This document shows positions 12,481-29,094 of a stretch of 64,000 nucleotides of DNA, one piece after another. The stretch comes from Phaffia rhodozyma. Taxonomy: Eukaryota > Basidiomycota > Tremellomycetes > Cystofilobasidiales > Mrakiaceae. How positions within the stretch are numbered: position 1 is the first letter of the stretch; the number at the start of each line of letters is the position of its first letter. Below the pieces are notes generated by a model, which saw nothing but the letters and a program-made list of their open reading frames with translations, did not search any database and was not told the DNA's origin. A program made the translations under genes and the position numbers. The DNA is taken from assembly GCA_014706385.1 (NCBI GenBank), contig JACGZH010000002.1:62001-126000 (forward strand), given 5' to 3'.

Positions 12481-14187
12481 CTAGAAGTAAGGATGCATCA
12501 CGGATAACAACGATAGATTCCTGAGAAGGAAGGAGGAAAGAAATGAAAGAGCCTCACCAAACCTGTTTGCAATCCTTGATGACGCTTCCCCAGCCACTCA
12601 GTTTGGGAGGAGCACACAACGCAAACAATACGGATTGAATTGCCTGGTGAGACGACGGTCCAAGGATCAACCTGAATGGCAAAACCACATTCCACCTGTG
12701 TGCATATTGAATTTGATGCAAAAACGATTTGTCAATCACCTTGTATATAGAGATAAATTCTCAACTGATGAACACTCACATGACCTGGACAAACAATGAT
12801 CCTTGAGACTGTCTGATCAAAAATGGCTTGAGTACAGATGAAAAGTGAAAGCCAGGGGCAACGCTGATGACTTGGATCGTCGAGTGTCTCTCGATCTTTT
12901 TTGACAACTTGTGCTCCTTTTCTAACGAAGGATTCTTTTCTGCCTGATCCGGCTTGTCATCTGGTCTTTCAAAGGAACTTCCATGGCCTCCAGTGGCCTC
13001 CGGATCTGGAACTTCACCCTGAGCATCTCCCTTGAGCGCGAGCGCGTCAAGGATTCGCTGGAAGTGAGCAGAGAAGACGATCGATCGCATGGCATGATGC
13101 GATCTTGTTGCTGCTTCCGAAAATGACTTTGAATCTGCACGAGAAGCGGAATCGGTCGGAGAAGTTGAGGGCGTCGGATGAAGCAGAGGAGATGTCTTGT
13201 ATCCCGCCGGGTAGAGCGGATGGATGAGGTTGATGAGCCGTACTGAGCGAGACGAGGCCGAGATCGACTGAAGTATCTGGGGGAGAAACAGTGTGAAGAA
13301 CGAGAACCGCGCTTTCTCCTCTTCCTTCTCAGACGCAAACATGCCAGTCTGGTTTGCTTCGGGACGCGAAAAGGGAGAACTCAAACCGGTATAGGATGAT
13401 GGAGTAACCAAGAGCGGGTCAATGACCTCGCCCACACCGTATGCCCAAATGATAGCGTCTACTCGTTTGTCATCTCCCAAGCCGCCTTTCCGACCAGCCC
13501 AGAGCTTGACAAATCTCATGATATCCATGTAGTCCTTCGGATTCATTGGTTCGGCATTTAAAATTTGATCGATCTCAAGTGTGTCCTCTGGGGTGATTGG
13601 GGGTTTAGTTGTTATCTCTGCGTCGTCATCAGAGCCTACCTCAGGCTGAGGGGCGAAGTATGCTTTAGGTTGAACATGGTCAGACGAGCGAAGCTGAATA
13701 GCCTGGAGAAGGAGGAGCAGCTTGGGTGGAAGTGACGGTGGTAAGTAGAGTGTCTGACAGTTCTGAGTGGTGAGATGATCGAGAAGAGAGATCACAAGTG
13801 GTGTTGGTGGGCCCTGAAAAAGAAGCAAGGGAGATCGATGTTTTAATGATATACAAAGAGCTCTCTAAGTTCAGAGAAGGATACCTGACGGGAAAAGACT
13901 CACAACAACGATAACTCGTCTACTCTTCCAATCTCTTTCCCATGTATTCTTTGTTCCTGTCCGTTGAAAAAGAAATTCGGGATTCAGATGAAATAGGCGA
14001 TGACAGTCGCTAATGTAGCGGTAAGCGAGGTGATCTTCAATCAACAACCAAATGAGTCTGTAGGAACAACAGACGAACCATCGATAAACACTCGAAGCCA
14101 CCAAAGAAAGATCCCGAGCGCCAAGTATGGGACAACCGACCAGAACTTGAGGACGGATCCTGTAGAAAGGAGGATCTGAAGGGCCAT
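12481..14187 (-). CDS. DUF1776 / Pbr1-like divergent short-chain dehydrogenase
   Basis: Resembles the fungal DUF1776 family, which contains yeast Pbr1, a putative NAD(P)-binding oxidoreductase. Exon 1 (ATG at 14187) has a single hydrophobic segment, WSVVPYLALGIFLWWLRVFI, suggesting a membrane anchor. Exon 2 reads TWERDWKSRRVIVV, joined to GPPTPLVISLLDHL at the first beta-alpha turn where ordinary SDRs carry TGxxxGIG. Later come RVDAIIWAYGVGE, SSSRSVRLINLIHPLYPAG (beta-5-like), HHAMRSIVFSAHFQRIL and IQVISVAPGFHFSSVLKPFL, where SDRs have the post-catalytic PG motif. A normal YxxxK pair was not found, so catalytic activity is doubtful. I end it at TAG 12481 through two further short exons (VLPFRLILG..., then LSLLSVMHPYF); an earlier stop at 12776 is the alternative. 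About 440 residues. Confidence 0.65.
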
Positions 14188-14555
14188 CAGATGTATGCTT
14201 GGAACGAGTCAACTCAAGAGAGTAGTGAGTGCTGTAAATGTTCAAATTATGGATGTCTCCGGCTTGTGCCTCAGTCGTATACTCCTGAATGTTCTACATA
14301 TTCTCTAGTAGTTACTACGATCTTTTTCTAATACCTCGTGGTTTGTTACCTTAGATCATTAACAGATTTCTAATACATATTACAAATATTTGTAGTGTCT
14401 CGTTTAGTTCTCAAGAGCTGTGCATGGACAGGCTCGTCTCCCATTACATCCCTTTTCACCATCTCTTTCCTTGTCTTTCCTTGTTTCCTTCTTCTGCTTC
14501 GTCTTTCACCACTATCTGCATCGAGACCCGGTGTTGAACATCGAATCGGTTAACC
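14188..14555. promoter_or_regulatory. Divergent promoter, SDR gene (-) and glucosidase II (+)
   Basis: About 370 bp between divergent starts. The part next to 14556 is pyrimidine-rich (runs of CTTTCC and TCTT between about 14440 and 14515). No further sites were recognised. Confidence 0.45.
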
Positions 14556-17500
14556 ATGCTTCACTCTTGGCTTCTTCCTCTTCTCACTTTAGTTCTCCTC
14601 TCGTCCAATCCAGCTAAGGCGGTGAAGAAGGAAGACTTCAAGACTTGCGCACAATCCTCTTTCTGTAATAGACTCCGTCCTCTTTCTTCCAGGGCAAGAG
14701 ATACTCCAGATTGGCAGTCTCCTTATCACATCAATGGTACTGGTCTAATTCGTGATACCGATGGAGGCGCCCCATATACAGTCAAATTTCAGGTTTTGAA
14801 TGATCTCCACCCAGAGATCAGATACGATCTTTCCATCAATATTCTCGGGTCAGATGGGATTGCTAGAATCCGGATGGACGAGCATCACGGACTTCGTCAA
14901 CGCTACAACGAGTCCGAAAAGTGGACTCTAGTTCCGGACGCTCTTAAACAAGGATCTTTCAATTTAGAAACTGATTCTTGGGGATCCAACATCACATACG
15001 GGTCAGACTCGGACAAGCTTCGACTCGACATCCTTCATTACCCTCTTCGAATCGAGCTCTACAGATCGTCCGTTCCGGATATTCCTCAGATCGTCCTCAA
15101 CGGAGAGGGTCTACTTCACATGGAACATTTCAGACTCAAGCCAGAAGAGCTCAAAACATCGCCACCAGATGATCTGGAGGCGCTTGCCCAGGAATCCACT
15201 GAAGGTCAGACCGTTCTCGATCCAAAGCCGGATCCTACCTGGTTCGAGGGATCGAGGGATCAGTACGACAAGGGCTTGTTCGAAGAAAACTGGAAGTCTT
15301 GGAAGGACACCAAACCAAAAGGTGAATATGTTTGCTCTACATGACAGAATCTTTTGAGAAAGGCGACTCACTTACCATATTTTAGGTCCGGAGGCACTTT
15401 CCATCGACATCTCGTTCCCGGCGGCCACACATGTCTACGGTATTCCTGAGCATGCTGCTCCGTTGTCTCTTCCAACTACTGATGGTGACTACTTTTCGGA
15501 CCCCTATCGACTGTTCAATGTCGACATCTTTGAGTATGAGGCTTCCTCGCCTATGGCACTCTACGGAGCGATACCTTTAATGCACGCTCATTCTCCTTCC
15601 TCGTCCGTCGGTGTGTTCTACCTATCGTCCTCTGAGACTTGGGTGGATGTCACCCGACCTACCGCTGGTGGAATCGACACCCACTGGATGTCTGAATCTG
15701 GTATTCTTGACCTGTTTTTGCTTCCTGGATCAACGGCCTCTCCAGATGCGCTATTCAAACAATACGCCTCGCTCACCGGACCGTCTGCCTTGCCAGCTCA
15801 CTGGGCCCTTGGTTATCACCAGTGCCGATGGAACTATCTTGATCAGCAGGATATGCTCGAGGTCGATAGAAGGTTTGATGCAGACGGCGAGGGCTTCCCA
15901 CTTGATGTGACCTGGCTGGATATCGAGTATGCAGACGAGCACCGGTATTTCGATTGGGATGCGCAAAAGTTCCCAGACGTCAAGGGCATGCTTAAACAAA
16001 TTGAAGATAAAGGACGAAAAGTAGTGGCTATCGTTGACCCGCACATCAAACGGACCGAAGAGTTCTATGTCTACAAGGAGGCTCTGGAAGCCGATGTTTT
16101 GATCAAAAACGCCGATGGAAAGACAAACTATGAAGGTTGGTGCTGGACCGGAAGCTCGGCCTGGGTCGATTTCTTCAATGAACGAAGCTGGGATTATTGG
16201 ACCGGCATGTTCAAGTTCGAAAAGTGGACAGTTCGTCTCTATTTTTCGTCCGTCTCCCTGATCAATGGTATCGACATGTTTAACGTATCTATTCTTCTAT
16301 CCTGTCTTATCACCATCATAGAACTCGGCAAAGAACTTGTTTATCTGGAACGATATGAACGGTCCGTCCCAAGTATATCCTTGAATTGTCTGGGTGTTTA
16401 GAGCTGACTCTTATTCATGGTTTCCCTTGCGCATCCAGAACCATCTGTGTTTAATGGTCCAGAGATCACCCTGCCGAAGGACACTCTTTACGAAGATGGA
16501 AAGTGGGAAAACAGAGATATGTAAGAGCGTTGATTATTCTATTACAAAACTTGAATTGCGGGTTTGACAAGAAACTATGGTCGACCTCAGTCACAACGTC
16601 AACGGCCTCATGTTTGTTAGTCCTTTTTTTCGCAGTTTTCCTGAAACCGCATCGATTCAACTGAACTGACACGCATCTCTTGACTTCCGTCTGTTTATAG
16701 CACAAACAAACTGCTCTGGCTCTAATTGCTCGGGAAGAGATTCCTAAGAGGCCGTTTGTACTCTCAAGATCTTTCTTTGCCGGATCACAAAAGTACGGAG
16801 CAATCTGGACAGGTGACAACATGGGCACGTGGACTCATTTGGCAGGAAGTTTCCCGATGTTGTTGTCGAACGGCATAGCCGGGATGATCTTTGCAGGAGG
16901 TATGTATCTTAGATTCTTCAAATTATGCATAGGACTAGGTGATGAAAAGCTCTGATCGTTTCTTCTTCTTATCTCTCTTTCCAGCCGATGTTGGGGGATT
17001 CTTTGGTGTAAGCTCATTTATCATCACTCTTCAAATCATGAACATCGGCACCGACATACAACTCTTTTTGATATCAAACTCAGAATCCCTCTCCGGATTT
17101 CCTCGTCCGATGGTATCAAGCCGGAATTTTCATGCCCTTTTTCCGTGCTCACGCTCATATTGACACCAAACGACGAGAACCGTACCTGTTAGACGAACCG
17201 TATAAGTCAATTGTGAGAGATATGATCCGGCTTCGATACGCCATGCTTCCTATCTGGTATACTGCTTTTAGAGAGGCCTCTGTGGATGGAATTCCTGTCC
17301 TTCGGTAAAGTCGCACCTCATTGGCTTAGCTATCGCGCATCGCAAAGGCTTTTTCGGCGGCGTGCAGTCACACTGGCTAACATGGTCGATTTGTTTGTTG
17401 GACAGACCTCAATATGTAAACTTCCCTAAGGATCCGGCTGGATATGCGATGGATGATCAGTTCTATATCGGCAGGACCGGCTTGTTGGCCAAGCCGATTG

Positions 17501-18237
17501 TCGAGGAAGAATCTGACCGCACCGACATCTACCTTAGCGATAACCAGGTTTGTCTGTCTTTTTTGCCTTTGAAGCGTGATTTTCCTTTCTTTTGTATTCA
17601 CATCACTTTCCCTCGGTCGCAGCCCTATTACGATTACTTCAGCCACGAACTCTACCCCGCCTCAAAAGTTGGAAGAAACGTCAGCTACCATGCCCCACTT
17701 TCTGCTGCGCCCTTGTTACATCAAGGATCCAACATTATTCCCCTGCGAACCCGGATTAGGCGATCGTCCCCTTTGATGTGGCAGGACCCGTACACCCTTC
17801 TCGTGTCTCTTGGTAAGGACTCGACCGCCTCAGGAGAGTTATACTCTGATGATGGAGATTCGTACGCTTTCGAGCAAGGAGAGTTCATCTGGCGAGGTTT
17901 TGACTTCCAGGATGGTGTTCTGAAGAGTCAAGATCTTGTACGAGCGAGACCAGCGGAGACTGGTGTTGACCAGACGACATTGGATCGATATCTGTCTGGA
18001 GGACCGAACAAATGGGCAAAGAAGATTGGCCATGTTCGAGTGGAACGAATCGTTGTACTCGGTTTGAAATCTCAGCCGAAGGAAGTGAGAATCCTCAGTG
18101 GCGCTGGTTCATCGGCAATGTTCGAGTGGACGGCTGGTGTGGGAGCGGATTCAACAAAGAAGGGAAGAGCGAGTGAGTTGGTGATCAAGAATCCAGAGGT
18201 GCTGATTGCGGAGGATTGGGAGATCTTGATTCGTTAG
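14556..18237 (+). CDS. ROT2: Glucosidase II catalytic alpha subunit (GH31), ER
   Basis: Trims the two inner alpha-1,3-glucoses from N-glycans in the ER lumen (calnexin-cycle quality control). The ATG at 14556 begins a clear signal peptide, MLHSWLLPLLTLVLLSSNPAKA. The next blocks fit the GANAB/Rot2 N-terminal domain: KKEDFKTCAQSSFCNR, a YDLSINILGSDGIARIRMDE core, and HVYGIPEHAAPLSL. The catalytic barrel shows HWALGYHQCRWNY, DVTWLDIEYADEHRYFDWD, the nucleophile block WNDMNEPSVF (Asp, split by an intron inside the motif), WTGDNMGTW (acid/base Asp), FAGADVGGFFG and WYQAGIFMPFFRAHAHIDTKRREPYL. The C-terminal beta domains end at TAG 18235. About ten exons, two of them short (near 16320-16361 and 16592-16616). 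About 960 residues, the normal family length. No ER retrieval signal is expected, because the beta subunit supplies it. Confidence 0.93.
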
Positions 18238-23464
<5,227 letters not shown>

Positions 23465-24223
23465 GCCCATATCTTCCGTTTCGTCTTTTTGAGCCTCTTT
23501 TTTCTCCTTGACCACTACTAGCTGTGTATACTTGTAAACCTTCTTACCTTCTCAATGTCCCTCGTGTCATGTCTGCTTTAGACATTCTTACACCTTCCGT
23601 TTACAGAGCCATCAGAACCTTATACCATATTGCTTTTTCCTTCCCATACGTTCATTTCTTTCCTTCCGTCCTTCTCGTGATCTTGAAGATTATGTATAAT
23701 TGCATTCTCTGTTCCACTTTGTTTGATTTGGCCCGACTTCTCTCTTGTCCGATAAGGATGATTTCTTCATTGGATGAGCGAAGATAATCGAAACTGAAGT
23801 AGACAGAGTTGACTATGCTTGCCTTGGTCTTCTCAAAAAGTAAAGAGATAGAAAACAGAAAAGAAAAAGAGAGGATAGACGAAGACAGGATCGATGACTT
23901 TCTTATTGGTAATTTGTGACGTGACTCGTCGTCGTTATCATAAGAATGGATTGTCCAGAGAGCAGAAAGAATAAGGGATCGTGAAAGACTCGTGAGAAAA
24001 TAACTATAAGAAGAAAATGCAACGATATATAGATTGTAAGAAAGAATGCAAGGTATGGGAAAAAGAAATGTGAGATGTAATGGCTTGATAATCAACAACG
24101 AAAGATCTACAAAAGGTCGTGATCGCTAGGCAAAGAGTATGCCACGAGTCTAGGAAATGACAAGGAGAGAAATAAATGAGATGGATAGTAAAGAAACGAA
24201 ATTTATCAAAGAGGAACAGAACT
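23465..24223. other. Convergent 3' intergenic region SMC3 / F-box-like gene
   Basis: About 760 bp between convergent stops, AT-rich, with purine-rich runs on the + strand from about 23830 to 24060. No domain-bearing ORF and no RNA gene were recognised. Confidence 0.5.
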
Positions 24224-27200
24224 TCAATCATCAACTTCAATCCGCTGCTTCTTGTCCCCTGCTCTTGAATCCTCGTTACCTCCTTTCCTCTTACCTCTCT
24301 CCTCTTGTTCCTCCTGCATCTCGTCATTTTCATCCTTCGGTTCTCTATCTGACACAATTCCCTCGTCTTGCCTCCCTTCTCGCTGAGCTTTCAGGCCCCT
24401 CAAACAGATCGAACATACACATCTTCTCATGTCATCACAAGCATCCCACCAAGCCCTTTTTATGATGTCCTTAGTATATAGTCCTAACCTTGAAGCATCC
24501 AAAGGCACACGAGGGATCTGCGGGACCGGACGAGATGTTTTAGGAGATAGAGGAAATCGAGGATCAATCTTCTTCATGTTCTGAGCCGGGTTTGGCTTGG
24601 GGCTTGGCACGGAGCTCAAGGTAGACGAAACAATAGGCGGATCTGGGGTTATAAGGGCAATTGTAGGAGCGCAAGATGGTGGAGATAGCGAGGTAGGAGG
24701 AGAAGATCCTGTTCGAATCGGAGAGGTTGTATGGGATGAAGGTGCCGACGGACTTATTGAGTCAGTAGACGATGGTGATTCGATCGTGTACATTTTGGCT
24801 GTTGACGATGTAGGCATGAATGATAAGCTTTCTGAGGGTGAGATGTTGTTAGGATGGCGTATCAATGGTGGTGGCGATAGGATCTCCGCAGGCATGGTCG
24901 AGATTTGCTCGGGCCCATCAGCTTGATCCAATGCGAGTTCCATACAATCCAAACCTCCGTGCACCCAAGCTCCTGGTAGCCTCAACAGTTCCAATAGCTT
25001 ATGAATGCCTAATTTTGGTGCTACGTTCAATGGATCTTTTTGGAGTGCACAAAGCCTCGCAATCTGACCGAGTCCGGGAAGGAGTATAGATCGAAGCTTT
25101 CGGGAATATAGATTGATGGTCTTTTGGTCAAGAGCTCCGCCAGCGGGTGGAAGAGGTCCGTTGGGATGCGAAGAAGTGGTGCATACGCTAGATCCAAGGG
25201 TTGAAGAACTGAGCGGGTGAACCACATCTAATGTGATGTCTCCCTCTGCGGATGATGGTGTTTGTTGAGAGAAAGTCTCTTGAAAAGCTCGTTGTTCGAG
25301 CGGAGAGACCCAGAATCCGTCAATCACACGTTGATGAATCCAAGCTTCGGTGGCCATTTCTACGATCTGAATGTACCCTCCTGGTGTCAACTCTACCCCT
25401 TCTTCTTCCTCTTCCTCTTCCTCTTCTTCCTCATCTTCTTGCCCTTGCCCTTCCTCATCCGTCTGTCTTTCCCCGTCGCTATTGTTGTGCTCTGCTCCAA
25501 TAACTCTAGCAGCATTCTCCTCGCGAGCGACAGCAGCTTCGTACTCGAACTGAGCGAGCTCCCTTTCGAGTGCCTCTGTCATTGGCTCGCTTCCATCTCC
25601 TTCAATTCCCATGGAAGCCTTGAAAATTGCTCTCATGTCGTTACCATCGGCCGATGCGGCTGTAACCGGATTGATTTTCTCGGTCTGGACGACTTGCGTA
25701 GCAAGGTCATGGAATTTAGTCCAACGGGCCAACCATCGTCTTTCCAGAAGATCCACGGCAATCGATTCGGCTGATCCTTGAGCTCTTTCGACGTATTGGA
25801 AGAAACACTCGAGATCCCCATTGTCTTCGAGGTCGATACGGACAGCAGGGTCTCGTTTAGTCACTGCTTCCTGAAGGCACTCATATCGGCAGCGTTGACA
25901 ACATGCCATGTTGGGTCCATAGAGTTCTCTTCCGGCGTTGACTCCGCCGTTTATATCGTCATCTTCATCCTCCACATCATCATCTTCAGTGAGTCTCAAC
26001 CCAGGGTCGATATCCTCGTTTGGCGCGGTATACTCCGGAAGACTCGATCGAGGACCTATCCACTGAAGTCGTCTTGAGCGAAAGGCAGGATCTATTCTCG
26101 ACCGTAGACACCGACCGCAGAACGGAACAGCCAAGTGAAGTTTACATATCCAAACCGTTCCGAGCGTTGTGCGGACATAGGCGGCAGGTTGGGAGAGAGG
26201 AAAACGTGCAAAATGACAGACCCAGCACAGTTGTGTGATCAGGCAATCGTTCTCGCGATAAGGTCTGATATTATGAGGGAACCCAAACACAGTTGCAAGT
26301 TCAGACCAAAAAGGGATAGTTTCGGCTAAAGTGATTGAAATAATTACGCATACATCGAGTGTCATGATCAGATATTGCAGAGGAAAGCGCTGATGAGGAC
26401 TAAAAAAAAGAAGAGGATACTTACTAGCTTGTTTCCATGCTCTACATACCAAACGCAAGGGCGCTATCCGAGACCTGGCTCGGATGTGAGCTATAGTAAG
26501 ACCGACGGGTCGCTTTCCAAAGTGTATTCGGTTGTCTCCGTCAGCAAGTTTGGCTTGGACCTCCTCAGTCACAATGGATATCGCTACCAGATGGATGATT
26601 TGCCTGTAGGGATTTGAATAGTTAATGAGAATATGAGAATCAGCTGATGCGAGGTGTGTATTGTATCAAAGTCGAAGAGAAGTTTCAGATAATCAAGACA
26701 AACCGAATGATCTTGAGGGGTAGATCTGATGCTTTCCACTGCTTTCCGTTCCTCCCTCCAGCCGGGACCCTGGCGAGCAACTTTCTACGATGTTCAGAAG
26801 CAAGCCTCCTAGATTGCAATTCAAGGAGCCTGTGTTCGGATATTACCTCTCCACTCGACCGTTCATCAACCTGGGGTGGGAAAATGTCCATCAGAGCGCG
26901 AACTTGGTTCGGCTCAATCAACTGGTTTGAAGGAAACTCGTGAGGGGAATCTTGTGATCTGTAATCATCAGTGTCCAAATCTGATTCCATGCTACTTTTT
27001 TCATCTAGTCCCTCATCATCGTCATCATCATCGTCGTCGTCGCCGTCGTCTTCTAGTATGTTGTTCTCTCTAGCAACGCTTGATTCCAGAGGATGTGTGT
27101 AGACAGGCTGTTCTGTTGAGACGAGTAATCTTGACAGGCCAGATGGACTAGATGAAAAGGCGCGGTGATAGGCTCCGTCGGCCAGACTATTATCATCGGA

Positions 27201-27374
27201 GTAGTCCTCGAAGTCTTGTTCCCATTCGGATAAGTTCGACTGAACTGATGGAGCTGTCTCCTCGATTTCCGCTCGATCGTCCGTTCTGAGAGCACACGTG
27301 GTTGACAAACTATCAGTCAGAGCTAGATGAGAGGAAGGATCATCTATCAAAGAAAAATCCTTGGCGTCTGCCAT
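24224..27374 (-). CDS. F-box-like cysteine-rich protein
   Basis: Not matched to a named protein. Exon 1 (ATG at 27374) encodes an acidic, Ser-rich N-terminus with an Asp run (about nine D near 27030), then LQSRRLASEHRRKLLARVPAGG. The joint DLPLKIIR-QIIHLVAIS forms an F-box-like helix start, followed by PLRLVCRAWKQAS, the usual end of an F-box. The large last exon has repeated Cys pairs: QLCWVCHFARFP, KLHLAVPFCGRCLRS, CCQRCRYECL and, near the C-terminus, CVCSICLRGL; these could bind zinc. A run of about twelve Glu follows (near 25400-25440), then WVSPLEQRAF, LYSRKLRSILLPGLGQIARLC, a Ser/Pro-rich stretch, and a basic/acidic tail ending RIEVDD. At least three exons, roughly 900 residues. A ubiquitin-ligase receptor role is inference from the F-box-like start only. 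Confidence 0.65.
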
Positions 27375-29094
27375 TCTCTCCGGCGGAATCGAAAGAGAGA
27401 GCGGAAAAGCTTGAGCTCGATTCTTAGGGCGACAGTATACGGGTCGATATGACCAAAGAAACAGAGAGAGATAAGTGAAGAGCGAGAGAGAAAGAGAAAG
27501 ATAGAGATGATCGATTATGTATATTTCTTCACCATCTCTCTTTAGAATAGGTGCTGAGAGTGTCAATGCAGACGGTGACGCGCGTGTGAATGGCGGATTA
27601 CGTAAGGTGCGCGTCGACGCGCAATACAAGTCTCCATACAGTGGTAGTACTGAAGACATCACGAGTTGAACAAAATTAGAAAAGGATCGTCTATGTCGAT
27701 AGATTGGACGGGCTATAAGCATGAAGAGAATTGCTATGAACCGAAATCTCTTGACAGTCCTGTTATTGGTCTACATTGACTTGTTGACGATGACCAAAAA
27801 GTTTGGACGAGCGGTCCCAAGCGATGATTTGTGTCTGTAGACATTTCTGCCGTCTATAAACATGGAGGCTTTCATGATATGAATGAATTCAGCTAGTCCA
27901 GTCGGTTGGGTCTTCCATCAAGGCTTAGACGCTCTTTTCAAACTTATCTTCGAATTGTAATTCCGACACATTAGTGACAAGTGTTTCAAAACTAAAAAAA
28001 ATTGCGTGAAAACTGAAAAATACGAATCTCACTCGTTAGGGTTACATTACTCGATTAATTCTCTAGGCCTTCATGATTCTCCTCATGGACGTTCATTGTG
28101 CGCAAATGGATGGATGATTGGTGGTTGGTTTCCAGAATTGTCTGACCATCGGAATTGACTCTAGTCTAGGACCTTGCATCTTCGACAACATACTTAGCCG
28201 TTTGACCGACGAATGATCATTTTGATCTCATGAAATATGTATGAGTGTCTGCTTATTGAATTCTAACTCAACATCGGTTCCCTCACGTCTCCTATATCAA
28301 TACCACAGATCAAAGGGATTCAACATCTCTGTGTCTGTCTCTTTATCTGGTGAAATTACGTTTCGTGATGCATTATTTATCGTTATCGTTGCTCCAGATG
28401 GGGCGCCGTCGCACTCCGTCCGATCGTGTGGAGCGTTAGCGACTTAAGTGACGGAACTCTATTGTTGAAATCTCCATCCGAGGTGGTACCTCACACATAT
28501 ATCCGTTTAGAATTCTACAAACGTTCCGTGTTTAATTTTTTCCTTTATGCCGTTCATACCATTGATCCATACAACACGCTAAATGTCACTCCTTTGCAGT
28601 TGTAGCATCTTTTCATCACTGTGTTCTAGCCACTCACATATATTTGATATCTACGTCTTTGAAGATATCTGTGTAAGACTGTAAGGGCGTCCGCACTTCT
28701 AGAAAGCTTGTCTTGTCTCTCTCGATCACTATCCCTAAGTTGACCGCCGTTCTGACCGATTGTCAGTAACATCTCTCTTCTTTAGAAATCTAGAAACTAA
28801 ACGCTTAAAGGATGATGTACAACTTCGCGTGGTTTAATTATCACTCTTTTCCAACACTGCGGTTACGACTCATTTTGTGCCTTGTTTTGCTGCGCCTAGT
28901 AACCAACTTGTGCCTTTTTCCATCTCTCTGTCTTGACAATATCTCTTGTTCTTCCCCGCTCTGTACTTGCCTCCCATCTCTCATCTCGATTCTATCTTCA
29001 TTCGATCTCCTTCAGAAGATAGGGTCACAGCAATACTGAGAAGGGTCTGAACTGTTAGTATCCTCACCGTTCATCTCTTCTGTTGCAAGGAGCA
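27375..29094. promoter_or_regulatory. Long divergent intergenic region, F-box-like gene (-) and PKA gene (+)
   Basis: About 1.7 kb without a supported gene; only short frames without domains. Next to the F-box-like gene there is a CG-rich patch with ACGCGCGT near 27580 and a perfect 16-bp palindrome (TGCGCGTCGACGCGCA) at 27608-27623. The central part, 27720-28800, is AT-richer and featureless to me. From about 28830 to 29090 the + strand is pyrimidine-rich, as expected of the PKA leader. Regulated kinase genes often have long leaders, and an upstream non-coding exon cannot be excluded. Confidence 0.5.
27608..27623. repeat. Perfect 16-bp CG-rich palindrome
   Basis: TGCGCGTCGACGCGCA reads the same on both strands. 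It lies about 235 bp upstream of the F-box-like start, close to a second ACGCGCGT motif. It could be a dimeric factor site. Confidence 0.6.

Noticed and set aside
28241..28447. Small + strand frame in the long PKA upstream region
   Set aside because: No domain, no splice partner that extends it, and average composition; could be a chance frame or leader uORF.
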